Source: Bryobacterales bacterium (GTDB lineage Bacteria; Acidobacteriota; Terriglobia; Bryobacterales; UBA6623). From it: a stretch of 64,000 nt of DNA. Below are positions 25,780 through 34,148 of the stretch, in pieces; within the stretch, counting starts at the first letter, position 1, and every line of letters begins with the position of its first letter. The stretch is from contig JAPPMC010000129.1 of the NCBI GenBank assembly GCA_028819235.1, forward strand, positions 1-64,000, read 5' to 3'. Both the position numbers and the translations under genes were made by a program. The notes below the pieces were generated by a model. That model saw only the letters and a list, made by a program, of their open reading frames with translations, was not told the DNA's origin and searched no databases.

Positions 25780-26934
25780 ATGTTGCGAGCCCGATGGCCG
25801 CTGGCCTTTTGTTGCGCGATTGCGGCAAGCCCCTGCTTCGGCGGCGGACCGTCAGAGGAGATTCCCTTCCAGAAGCACGTAATCGACGTAGGGCGCAACG
25901 AGACCTGCGCCGTGGCAGACCTCAATGGCGATGGCATTCTGGATATCGTCTCCGGCGAGAACTGGTTCCGGGGCCCCGACTTTCAGCGTCGGAAGTTCCG
26001 CTCAATCCGATTCTGGAACAACTACATCGACAACTTCAGCGACTTGCTGTTTGATGTCGACCGCGACGGCCATGTCGATGTGGTCAGCGTGGCTTGGGCC
26101 GAGCAGAAGATCGCTTGGTGGCGCAATCCTGGCCGGGCTCAAGGGGACTGGCCAGAATCTCGCGTCCACACCGGCGCGTCCGTTGAATTTGCCCTACTCG
26201 TCGATCTGGATGGCGATGGAGAGGCGAGGGAAGTGCTGCCGCAGTTCGGGGGCAGGTCGGCCTCAAAGACAGCCTGGTTCGAGCCGGTCGGAGACGGGTC
26301 GGCTTGGAACGGGCACGTGGTCCAGGCTGCGGCCGACGGCCACGGGATCGGGGCAGGGGATGTCAACGCCGACGGCCGCGTGGACGTACTGACACCCAAA
26401 GGATGGCTAGAAGCACCGGAGGATTCTCGCAAGACTCCATGGAAGATGCACGCGGAGTTCAACCTCGACCAGCACATTGGTTTTCTGCATGTCTTGGATG
26501 TGGACGGCGACGGCCTGAACGACATCGTGACGACGCACGCGCATAGCTATGGCATCTTCTGGCTCAAGCACATTCGAGGTTCCGACGGCTCTCGCACATG
26601 GAAGCGGAACGTGATCGATGATGCCTGGTCCCAGCCGCATGCTTCGACGCTTGCGGACCTCACGGGCGACGGCCGGCCCGAGCTCATTACCGGCAAGCGG
26701 CTCTTCGCGCACAACGGCAAGGACGACGGCGGGCGTGAGCCGCTAGGCCTCTACTGGTACGAGTATGTGGACACGGGGCCCCGATGGGAATGGGTGCGGC
26801 ACATAGTCCACTACGGCGGCCAAGTGGGCGGAGGCATGCAGATCCCCGTCGTCGACATCGACGGCGATGGCGACCTCGACATCGTGGTCGGTGGTAAGGG
26901 TGGCGTCTACCTCTTCGAGAACCTCTCGAGATAG
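25780..26934 (+). CDS. Exported FG-GAP/VCBS-repeat protein
   Basis: A 384-residue secreted protein built of Ca-binding FG-GAP-like repeats. Several DxDxDG loops are visible, such as VADLNGDGILDIVSG, LFDVDRDGHVDVVS, VDLDGDGEAREVL, VLDVDGDGLNDIVTT and VDIDGDGDLDIVVGG. These suggest a beta-propeller. The leader MLRARWPLAFCCAIAASPCFGGG supports ATG 25780; ATG 25768 and GTG 25717 (overlapping the aldolase stop) are alternatives. It follows the dehydratase-aldolase pair closely and is probably cotranscribed, perhaps as a substrate-binding or surface partner. Confidence 0.85.
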   Translation: MLRARWPLAFCCAIAASPCFGGGPSEEIPFQKHVIDVGRNETCAVADLNGDGILDIVSGENWFRGPDFQRRKFRSIRFWNNYIDNFSDLLFDVDRDGHVDVVSVAWAEQKIAWWRNPGRAQGDWPESRVHTGASVEFALLVDLDGDGEAREVLPQFGGRSASKTAWFEPVGDGSAWNGHVVQAAADGHGIGAGDVNADGRVDVLTPKGWLEAPEDSRKTPWKMHAEFNLDQHIGFLHVLDVDGDGLNDIVTTHAHSYGIFWLKHIRGSDGSRTWKRNVIDDAWSQPHASTLADLTGDGRPELITGKRLFAHNGKDDGGREPLGLYWYEYVDTGPRWEWVRHIVHYGGQVGGGMQIPVVDIDGDGDLDIVVGGKGGVYLFENLSR

Positions 26935-27033
26935 ACCCGGCGTCGCGACAGGAACTGCGTCCGCGCATCCAGCGTCGTCGGAGCAGCTGGCTCCGACACG
27001 GCCCGTTTCACCACTCCCGCGACGTGCGGAGCT

Positions 27034-28038
27034 TCAGCCCGGGCGACTCCACTCTTGGCCGATCGCCTCAATCACTGCGTCCTCGAACGAGAAGTCGGGC
27101 TGCCTCCGGGTCCGACGCTGCGTGCTCTCGTACCACTGCCACGTGTTCCGGAGCCCCGATGCGAGGGTTCTCGGCTCGAAGCTGAGCTCTCGCCGGGCCT
27201 TGGCCGTGTTCAGGGTGATGGGCGGCATGTCGAAGTACTGGCCGAAATAGAACGGAGGAGCGAAGACACTTCCTCCTAGGCGCTCGATGGTCGCTCTGGG
27301 AACGTAGCGCACGTCGGGCTCGATCCCAGCGGCTCGTCCCAGCGCCGTCACCAGATCGTCTTGGCGAATGGCGTGCGAGTGGCCAACGTTGTACGCCCGT
27401 CCCCCAGAGGCAGGACTTTCTGCCGCCCGCAGCGCGCATTCCGCCAAGTCCCAGACGTGGACCAGATGCATTAGACGGCTGCCGTCTCCCGGAATAAGGA
27501 TCGGCCGACCCTCCACCAGACGATCCCAGAAGAACGCCTCTCGGTAGAAGGGGTTGTGCGGCCCGTAGACGAACGGTGGGCGCAGCGTCGTCGCCGCGAG
27601 TCCTGTTGACGAGTGCAGCGCAAACAGGCCGCGCTCGGAATCCGCCTTGTTGCGGCAGTATTCCTCCGGGTGGTCCGGCCCGGCCAGCGGAGAGCTCTCG
27701 TGCCGGTCTAGGCCGGAGCCGTACGCGGCACAGCTGGACATGAACACATACCGCGTTCGCAGCGGCGGACTGGCGGCAGCGGCGCGGGCGACCTGTTCTC
27801 CCGTAGTGCCGCGCTCCCAGTCGTAGACGTTGTCGAACACTATGTCGAAGCCTTGGCGGAGAACCTTTGCCAGCGCCTCTGTGTCATTGCGGTCGCAGCG
27901 GACTTCTCTCGTCTCAAGCTTGAACGGATTTCGCGACCCGCGGTGCAGGACGGTGACGTCGTCACCGCGATCGAGCAGGCGGCGCACCAAGGCCCGGCCA
28001 ATGAAGAGAGTGCCGCCGATGACGAGGACGCGGTTCAT
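27034..28038 (-). CDS. NAD-dependent epimerase/dehydratase (extended SDR)
   Basis: A 334-residue nucleotide-sugar-type SDR. The Rossmann glycine motif is VIGGTLFIGRALVRRLLDRG at the N-terminus. Further features are the VFDNVYD stretch, SSCAAYGSG (the position of the usual S-T-Y triad), and TTLRPPFVYGPHNPFYREAFF, with PIPGDG-like PILIPGDGSRLMHLVHVWDLA. The usual YxxxK shows as YCRNKADSERGL. ATG 28038 starts MNRVLVIGG, so the longer frame upstream is ignored. It lies 20 bp downstream of aspS on the same strand, a loose association only. Confidence 0.88.
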   Translation of the reverse strand: MNRVLVIGGTLFIGRALVRRLLDRGDDVTVLHRGSRNPFKLETREVRCDRNDTEALAKVLRQGFDIVFDNVYDWERGTTGEQVARAAAASPPLRTRYVFMSSCAAYGSGLDRHESSPLAGPDHPEEYCRNKADSERGLFALHSSTGLAATTLRPPFVYGPHNPFYREAFFWDRLVEGRPILIPGDGSRLMHLVHVWDLAECALRAAESPASGGRAYNVGHSHAIRQDDLVTALGRAAGIEPDVRYVPRATIERLGGSVFAPPFYFGQYFDMPPITLNTAKARRELSFEPRTLASGLRNTWQWYESTQRRTRRQPDFSFEDAVIEAIGQEWSRPG

Positions 28039-28058
28039 CTTTGGGCTCCATCCGGCCG

Positions 28059-29876
28059 CTACGCCCTGGCAGGCCTTGGGCTGACCCGAAGGGCGATTCC
28101 CAGCTCGGTGAGGTTGCGCACAGGCACGGTGTTGGGGGCTTGGCACATGAGGTCAGTGCCGCGTGCAGTCTTGGGGAAGGGAATTACGTCGCGAATCGTC
28201 GTCTCCCCCGCGAGCAGCATGATCAGCCTGTCCAGACCGAGCGCGATGCCGCCGTGGGGCGGCGTGCCGTACTGCAGTGCCTCCAGAAAGAAGCCGAACC
28301 TGTGGCGGGCCTCCTCGGGCGTGAAGCCGATTGCCTCGAAGACTCTCGACTGGATGTCTTGGCGATGGATTCGTATCGAGCCCGAGCCGAGTTCCACTCC
28401 GTTCAGAACCAGGTCGTAGGCCTTCGAGCGGCATCCTCCCGGGTCCGATCCGAGCTTGCCGACGTCGTCTTCGTGCGGCGAAGTGAAAGGGTGGTGCGCC
28501 GGACTCCAGGACGCTTGGTCGGAATCCCACTCGAACATCGGGAAGTCCGTGACCCAGAGGAATCGCAGATCGCTGTCGTCGAGCAGGCCGTGCCGGTCGG
28601 CAAAGAGGTGCGCGATTCGCCTGTTGATCGCCCCAGCCGACTCGAGAACGGTCTGGTCCGGTCGCGGCCCTGACGGGACCCCAAGCCCCGTGACCAGCAC
28701 GATGAAGTCGTCGTCTCCGGCGTCCAGACGCTCTCTCACCCCTGCCATCTCCTCGGGCAGTTTTCGGGAGAGTCCCCGAAAGTCGTCGAAGATCCGCAGG
28801 CCGAGTTCGGCCGCCGGAGCGCGGAATTGCTCGCGCTCCCGTCGCGTGAGGTGCCCCACTCGCGGCGTGCGGATCGCGACGAGCGGTCCGCCGAGCGGCA
28901 GATCGCCCGGAGCGATCACGTCTGTCACCACCGCCATCGGGGGAAGGCGCAAATCCGGCTTGTCCGAGCCGTAGCGTTGCATGGCCTTCGCGTAGCTCAT
29001 GCGCGGAAGCGGCAGCGGAGGTGGGGAAACGGCCGCCGATTCGCACACCCCGTGGATCAGGCGCTCGACGACCTCAAGGACGCTGTCTTCCCTTGCGAAG
29101 GACATCTCAAGGTCGATCTGCGTGAATTCCGGTTGGCGGTCCGCCCGCAGGTCCTCGTCCCGAAAGCAGCGCACGACCTGGAAGTATCGGTCGTAGCCCG
29201 CCACCATCAGCAGTTGCTTGAAGATCTGTGGGGACTGCGGAAGGGCGTACATCGTGCCGGGCTGAATGCGGCTCGGCACAAGGAAATCCCGTGCGCCCTC
29301 GGGCGTCGAGCGGGTCATGAAGGGCGTCTCGATCTCGAGAAAGCCCTGATCGCTCAGCGATGTCCGGACGGCGGCGGTGATCGCATGCCGGAGCTGGATG
29401 TTGCGCTGCATTTGCGGGCGGCGAAGGTCGAGGTAGCGGTACTTCAGCCGGGTATCCTCACCGACGGACGCACTGTCGTCCTCGTCGAGCTGGAAGGGAG
29501 GGTTCACCGCGACGTTCAGCACCCTCACTTCCTCGGCTACGAGTTCGACCTTGCCTGTCGCGAGATTGGGGTTGTAGGTGTCCTCCGACCTGTGCACGAT
29601 GCTTCCCCGCACCGCGATTACGTATTCGTTGCGCAGCGTCTCGGCCTTGGCGTGGGCCATCGGCTGGGTCTCGACATTGAAGACGACTTGGGAGATGCCG
29701 GTCCGATCCCGCAAGTGCAGGAACAGCAGGCCGCCCAAGTCCCGCTTCCGGTGCACCCACCCCATGAGAGTCGCCTCGGCTCCGATGTGGCGCTCGCGGA
29801 TCTCTCCGCAGTAGTGGGTACGCTCTAGGCTGCCCAGCGGCTCTGGGTCTGGAGCTGAGCCCTGACGGTGTGGCAT
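28059..29876 (-). CDS. aspS: Aspartyl-tRNA synthetase, bacterial type
   Basis: A 605-residue class II synthetase of the long bacterial form. An N-terminal OB-fold anticodon-binding domain (ATLMGWVHRKRDLGGLLFLHL) precedes the class II core. Motif 2 is in CFRDEDLRADRQPEFTQID. The bacterial-specific GAD insertion sits between about residues 300 and 420, and motif 3 is GIALGLDRLIMLL. ATG 29876 overlaps the stop of the upstream gamma-carbonic anhydrase gene by one base (TAATG), indicating coupled translation. Confidence 0.97.
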   Translation of the reverse strand: MPHRQGSAPDPEPLGSLERTHYCGEIRERHIGAEATLMGWVHRKRDLGGLLFLHLRDRTGISQVVFNVETQPMAHAKAETLRNEYVIAVRGSIVHRSEDTYNPNLATGKVELVAEEVRVLNVAVNPPFQLDEDDSASVGEDTRLKYRYLDLRRPQMQRNIQLRHAITAAVRTSLSDQGFLEIETPFMTRSTPEGARDFLVPSRIQPGTMYALPQSPQIFKQLLMVAGYDRYFQVVRCFRDEDLRADRQPEFTQIDLEMSFAREDSVLEVVERLIHGVCESAAVSPPPLPLPRMSYAKAMQRYGSDKPDLRLPPMAVVTDVIAPGDLPLGGPLVAIRTPRVGHLTRREREQFRAPAAELGLRIFDDFRGLSRKLPEEMAGVRERLDAGDDDFIVLVTGLGVPSGPRPDQTVLESAGAINRRIAHLFADRHGLLDDSDLRFLWVTDFPMFEWDSDQASWSPAHHPFTSPHEDDVGKLGSDPGGCRSKAYDLVLNGVELGSGSIRIHRQDIQSRVFEAIGFTPEEARHRFGFFLEALQYGTPPHGGIALGLDRLIMLLAGETTIRDVIPFPKTARGTDLMCQAPNTVPVRNLTELGIALRVSPRPARA

Positions 29877-30385
29877 TACTTCTCGTCTCGGTACTGGCGT
29901 GACAGGGCGACGTAGCGGGCGGCGTTCTCCCGCGTCCGCTCGACCTCTCCGTCCGTGACAGTCCGCTTGATCTTGGCGGGCACCCCTGCAACCAGGCTGC
30001 GCGCCGGTACTTGGTGGCCGCCTCGCACAACGGCTCCGGCGGCTACGATCGAACCCGCGCCGATCCGGGCCTTGCTGAGGATGGTCGATCCCATTCCGAT
30101 CAGGCAATCGTCTTCGACTGTGCAGCCGTGCACCGTGCAGGAGTGGCCCACCACGACACGGTCACCAATGGTCAATGGCGCGTCGTCGTCCTCGTGCAGG
30201 CAGCTGTTGTCTTGGACGCTCGTCTCCTCTCCGACCACCACGGGCGACGTGTCCCCGCGGATCGTGACATTGCACCAGACGCTGGAGCGCGCCCCGATCG
30301 ATACGTCCCCGATCAATTCCGCGCTGCGGTCGATGTAGGCGCTGGCCTCTATCGAAGGCGACGCGCCCCGAAAGCTTCGGATCAT
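29876..30385 (-). CDS. Gamma-class carbonic anhydrase family protein (left-handed beta-helix)
   Basis: A 169-residue hexapeptide-repeat protein with the three zinc-binding histidines of gamma-carbonic anhydrases: H64 (DNSCLHEDDD), H81 and H86 (VVGHSCTVHGC). Flanking patterns SSVWCNVTIRGD and CLIGMGSTILSKARIGAGSIVAAGA match the YrdA/Cam family. It may hydrate CO2 or act as an acyltransferase-like protein; family members without confirmed activity are common. Its stop overlaps the aspS start. Confidence 0.9.
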   Translation of the reverse strand: MIRSFRGASPSIEASAYIDRSAELIGDVSIGARSSVWCNVTIRGDTSPVVVGEETSVQDNSCLHEDDDAPLTIGDRVVVGHSCTVHGCTVEDDCLIGMGSTILSKARIGAGSIVAAGAVVRGGHQVPARSLVAGVPAKIKRTVTDGEVERTRENAARYVALSRQYRDEK

Positions 30386-30625
30386 GGCACGGAGGGGAGC
30401 GGCCGCGCAAGACGGGGCCGCGGGCGAGGATCAGATCAGCCCGAAAGTGCAGTGGGCGACCTTGGTCCAAACATATCACAGGGGCGTACCGCACAGCGGT
30501 CCCCGCCTCAAGTGCAAGCCCCGGTCTCGGTCGGGCTCGGACAGCCCCTTCGGTATACTTCTCCCTTTGCTGCGGCTGCACCGAGGCAGCCCGCAAGCAG
30601 ACCGCAGGGTCCGCAAGGCTCTCTC
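30386..30625. other. Divergent intergenic region (gamma-CA / fabV)
   Basis: About 240 bp separate two divergent starts. A TATACT at 30554-30559 is a possible -10 for fabV, but no good -35 lies 16-18 bp upstream. Confidence 0.3.
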
Positions 30626-31840
30626 GTGCCGGAACAGGTCGTCAGGCAGCGCTCCCGGGGTTTCATCTGTGTCAATGCCCATCCCTTGGGTTGCGCTCAG
30701 GTCGTAGAGTCCCAGATAGCCAACACGCGTCGCGCCATGGAGGGGACCAAGGCAGCGGACCTGCGAAATGTACTAGTGATCGGAGCGTCGACTGGCTACG
30801 GGCTGGCCACCCGGATTGCGGCTGGTTGGGGACTGGGCTGCCGCACCCTCGGAGTGTTCTTGGAGAAGCCGCCAGCGCGGCGCCGGACTGCGAGTGCGGG
30901 CTACTACAACTCGGTGGCCCTTCACGCCGCCGCCAGCCGAGATGGGATGTGGGCTCGCAGCGTCAATGGGGACGCATTCTCCGACGGAGTGAAAGATGCG
31001 GTCTGCCGGATCGTGGCCGGCGACATGGGCGGACAGGTGGACCTCGTCGTGTACAGCGTCGCGGCCCCGAAGCGGTCCAATCCCCGCACCGGGACCGTGC
31101 ACACCTCAAGCCTGAAGCCCATAGGCCAGTCGTATAGCGGTAAGACGATCGACCTGGGCCGATCCTCTGTGACCAACGCGACCGTTCCGCCAGCGCGGCA
31201 GACCGAGATCAACGACACAGTCGCCGTCATGGGCGGACAGGACTGGCGCTGGTGGATCGAAGCGTTGCTCGCCCGGGGGCTGTTGGCTGCTGGGGCCCGT
31301 ACCGTCTCGTACAGCTACGAAGGTCCAGAGTTGACATGGCCCATCTACAAGCACGGCACCATCGGCGCTGCTAAGCGCCACTTGAGGGCGACCGCCGACC
31401 AACTCAACCGCATGCTTGCCGACCGTGTGGGCGGGGGGGCCTGGATCTCGGTTAACAAGGCGGTGGTTACGCAGGCGTCTTCGGCTATCCCGGTCGTACC
31501 GCTTTATGTCAGCCTGCTCTTTCGCGTGATGAAGAGCATCGGGCTTCACGAGAGCTGTATCGACCAGGCGAATCGCCTATTCGCGGGTCACCTGTGCAGG
31601 CCCGGGGGGCCTCGCGTCGACAGCCGACGCATGATTCGCCTGGACGACCTGGAGATGAGAGAGGAAGTTCAGGCGGCTGTATCTGAGAGTTGGCCCCGCG
31701 TAGACACGGAATCGCTCAACGACCTCACGGACTTTGCAGGGTTCCGCCGAGACTTCAACCAGCTCTTCGGATTCGACGTGCCCGGCGTTGACTATTCCAA
31801 ACCGGTCGAGACGCAACTGACGGTGCCAGCGGTACGGTGA
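30626..31840 (+). CDS. fabV: Trans-2-enoyl-CoA/ACP reductase FabV
   Basis: The NADH-dependent enoyl-ACP reductase that completes each fatty-acid elongation cycle, a triclosan-resistant alternative to FabI. The 404-residue product has the FabV opening RGFICVNAHPLGC, the dinucleotide motif VLVIGASTGYGLATRIA and the active-site Y-x8-K (Y241, K250) in WPIYKHGTIGAAK. GTG 30626 is chosen as the start because it aligns with the family N-terminus and has AAGG 7 nt upstream. Its stop overlaps the possible GTG start of moaB. Confidence 0.93.
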   Translation: MPEQVVRQRSRGFICVNAHPLGCAQVVESQIANTRRAMEGTKAADLRNVLVIGASTGYGLATRIAAGWGLGCRTLGVFLEKPPARRRTASAGYYNSVALHAAASRDGMWARSVNGDAFSDGVKDAVCRIVAGDMGGQVDLVVYSVAAPKRSNPRTGTVHTSSLKPIGQSYSGKTIDLGRSSVTNATVPPARQTEINDTVAVMGGQDWRWWIEALLARGLLAAGARTVSYSYEGPELTWPIYKHGTIGAAKRHLRATADQLNRMLADRVGGGAWISVNKAVVTQASSAIPVVPLYVSLLFRVMKSIGLHESCIDQANRLFAGHLCRPGGPRVDSRRMIRLDDLEMREEVQAAVSESWPRVDTESLNDLTDFAGFRRDFNQLFGFDVPGVDYSKPVETQLTVPAVR

Positions 31841-31845
31841 AGAGA

Positions 31846-32367
31846 ATGGCGTCCAAGAGCAGCAAGAAGCACCGGAAGCTCGCCGCCCAGCGCGGGCCAG
31901 TTACTGTGGCCGTGGTGACCGTCAGCGACAGCCGGACGCCGAAGACTGACGCCAACGCAGCCTACTTGTCCGAGGCAATCCAGGAGTCGGGGAACGTGCT
32001 GCATTCAATTCGCATCGTCCCCGACGAGCCTTCGCTGGTATCGGCGGCCCTTGACGAGCTATGCGCTGCAGCGCCAGTTCAGGTGATCCTGTTCAACGGC
32101 GGGACAGGCATCTCGAGGCGGGACCGGACCTACGACGTCCTGAGCGCGCGCTACGAGAAAGAACTGACCGGTTTCGGGGAGCTCTTTCGGATGCTGAGCT
32201 ACGAGGAGATCGGCTCGGCTGCCATGCACTCGAGGGCATCGGCAGGCGTCGTCGAGGGAACGGTAGTCGTTTCCGTGCCCGGTTCTCCGGGGGCCGTGCG
32301 GCTGGCCTGGAAGAGCCTGCTGGGTCCCGAACTCGCCCACATGGCTTGGGAAATGGTGCGGGACTGA
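31846..32367 (+). CDS. moaB: Molybdenum cofactor biosynthesis protein MoaB/Mog family
   Basis: A 173-residue MoCF-domain protein involved in adenylylating molybdopterin for molybdate insertion. Diagnostic motifs are VVTVSDSRTPKTDANA, LFNGGTGISRRDRTYD and VVSVPGSPGAVRLAW. GTG 31837 overlaps the fabV stop and is an alternative start; ATG 31846 is preferred for codon reasons only. No other moa/moe genes are in the window. Confidence 0.93.
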   Translation: MASKSSKKHRKLAAQRGPVTVAVVTVSDSRTPKTDANAAYLSEAIQESGNVLHSIRIVPDEPSLVSAALDELCAAAPVQVILFNGGTGISRRDRTYDVLSARYEKELTGFGELFRMLSYEEIGSAAMHSRASAGVVEGTVVVSVPGSPGAVRLAWKSLLGPELAHMAWEMVRD

Positions 32368-32387
32368 CACCGGGGAGAGGCCCTTCA

Positions 32388-32813
32388 GTGTCTGGAATCG
32401 CGGCACTCGCGCGCATAGCGGGCGTAGCCGCGTTGGCTATCGGCCTAGCCTGCCAGGATGCGCCGACCCGCTCGGCGAAGGATATCGAGGGTGCCGTGGC
32501 CAGCTACCTTGCCTCGCGCACGGACCTCAACCTCGGCGAGGTACATGTCAAGGCGACGCGAATCCGGTATGACGGCGACCGCGCCGTGGCGTCGGTGTCG
32601 ATAACGGCTGCCGGCGATCCGCAGGCCGTGATGACCATGCTCTACGAGCTGCAGATGGGACCCTCGGGTTGGGAGGTGACCCCACCGGTCTCAAGGTCCC
32701 AGGAGGACGGGTTCGCTACCGGTGAGAGCTTGCCTCCTGGCCACCCGCCGCTCCCGGCTCCGCGTGAGGAACTCCCGCCCGGTCATCCGCCCCTGAATGG
32801 CGGCGGCCGGTAA
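32388..32813 (+). CDS. Small exported protein with repeated LPPGHPP motif
   Basis: A 141-residue unknown protein. GTG 32388 is a confident start because GGGGAGAGG lies 7 nt upstream. The N-terminus is a hydrophobic leader (about residues 4-22) ending GLACQD, which weakly resembles a lipobox. The middle (about 30-105) looks like a small alpha/beta domain, and the tail carries the motif LPPGHPP twice, about 17 residues apart. I do not recognise the family. It lies between moaB and hemL and is probably cotranscribed with them. Confidence 0.7.
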   Translation: MSGIAALARIAGVAALAIGLACQDAPTRSAKDIEGAVASYLASRTDLNLGEVHVKATRIRYDGDRAVASVSITAAGDPQAVMTMLYELQMGPSGWEVTPPVSRSQEDGFATGESLPPGHPPLPAPREELPPGHPPLNGGGR

Positions 32814-32838
32814 GGCCGTCGCTACAATCGAGGCTTCC

Positions 32839-34131
32839 ATGGTTCACGATCGGTCCAGCGCCCTCTTCGAGCGGGCGCAGCGCGTCATCCCGGGCGGGGT
32901 CAACTCTCCCGCCCGAGCCTTCCGCGCCGTAGGCCGGGAACCCGTCTTCATCCGAAATGGAGAAGGCTGCCGCATCTGGGACTGCGACGGCAACGAGTAC
33001 ATCGACTTCGTCGGGTCTTGGGGGCCGCTGCTGCTAGGCCATCGCCACCCTGTGGTTGTGGAAGCGCTCCGGGAAGTGCTCGAGGTAGGCACGAGCTTCG
33101 GCGCTCCGACCGAGGCCGAGGTGGAACTGGCCGAACTAATCGCGGAGCTTGTGCCGTCGGTCGAGACCGTCCGTCTGGTGAATTCCGGGACGGAGGCGAC
33201 GATGAGCGCCCTGCGGGTCGCGCGGGGCTTCACCGGTCGCGACCTGACGGTGAAGTTTGTGGGCAACTACCACGGCCATGTCGACTCGCTGCTGGTTCGC
33301 GCGGGCTCCGGCCTCGCCACGCTGGGCATCTCGGACTCTGGCGGCGTTCCTGCGGCCTTTGCCGGCACGACCCTGCCGCTGGAGTTCAACGACATCGGGG
33401 CACTCGAAAGGGCCTTCGATCGCCGCGGAAACGAGATTGCGTCGGTCATTGTCGAGCCCGTTGCCGGGAACATGGGTTGCGTCCCGCCGCACCCCGGCTT
33501 CCTGCAGGCTTTGAGGGATCTCTGCACGAAGCACGGCGCAGTCTTGATCTTCGACGAGGTGATGACGGGCTTCCGGGTGGCACTTGGCGGGGCGCAGAGC
33601 CTGTACGGTGTCATGCCGGATCTGACTACGCTCGGCAAGGTGATCGGCAGCGGGTTGCCGGTGGGAGCCTTCGGCGGTCGCCGCGAGATCATGGAGCGGG
33701 TCGCCCCTCTCGGGGCCGTCTATCAGGCGGGGACGCTGTCGGGAAATCCGCTGGCAGTTGCCGGGGGACTGGCCGCGCTGCGGCACCTAAGCGAGAATCC
33801 CGGTATCTACGACCGGCTGGAAACCGCAGCCGCGCGCCTCCAGGCTGGCGTAGTCGGCGCGGCCGATGCCGCAGGCGTCGAGATCACTAGCAACCGCGTG
33901 GGAGCCATGCTCACGTTCTTCTTCACCGGAAGAAAAGTGCGCTGCTGGGAGGATGCTGCCACCTGCGACACGGGAGCATTCGCTAGGTACTTTCGGGAGA
34001 TGTTGGGGCGGGGTATCTACCTGCCGTGTTCCCAGTACGAAGCGCTATTCGTCGCTACCAGCCATGGCGACGGAGACATTGATCGCGCCGTCGCTTGCGC
34101 GGCCGACGCGTTCGCCAGCATGGCGCGATAG
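32839..34131 (+). CDS. hemL: Glutamate-1-semialdehyde 2,1-aminomutase
   Basis: The last step of the C5 route to 5-aminolevulinate, the tetrapyrrole precursor. The 430-residue length matches the family (E. coli 426). PLP lysine K267 lies in TTLGKVIGSGLPVGAFGG. Other signatures are RVIPGGVNSPARAF, LVNSGTEATMSALRVARG, NYHGHVDSLLV and IFDEVMTGFRV. ATG 32839 has GAGG 5 nt upstream and is preferred to ATG 32797, which overlaps the preceding gene. It is convergent with recJ, 17 bp away. Confidence 0.96.
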   Translation: MVHDRSSALFERAQRVIPGGVNSPARAFRAVGREPVFIRNGEGCRIWDCDGNEYIDFVGSWGPLLLGHRHPVVVEALREVLEVGTSFGAPTEAEVELAELIAELVPSVETVRLVNSGTEATMSALRVARGFTGRDLTVKFVGNYHGHVDSLLVRAGSGLATLGISDSGGVPAAFAGTTLPLEFNDIGALERAFDRRGNEIASVIVEPVAGNMGCVPPHPGFLQALRDLCTKHGAVLIFDEVMTGFRVALGGAQSLYGVMPDLTTLGKVIGSGLPVGAFGGRREIMERVAPLGAVYQAGTLSGNPLAVAGGLAALRHLSENPGIYDRLETAAARLQAGVVGAADAAGVEITSNRVGAMLTFFFTGRKVRCWEDAATCDTGAFARYFREMLGRGIYLPCSQYEALFVATSHGDGDIDRAVACAADAFASMAR

Positions 34132-34148
34132 CTGCCGGACCGGTCCCG

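Noticed and set aside
28153..29046. Long alternate frame inside aspS
   Set aside because: Arg/Gly/Ala-rich composition typical of off-frame high-GC DNA; aspS is certain.
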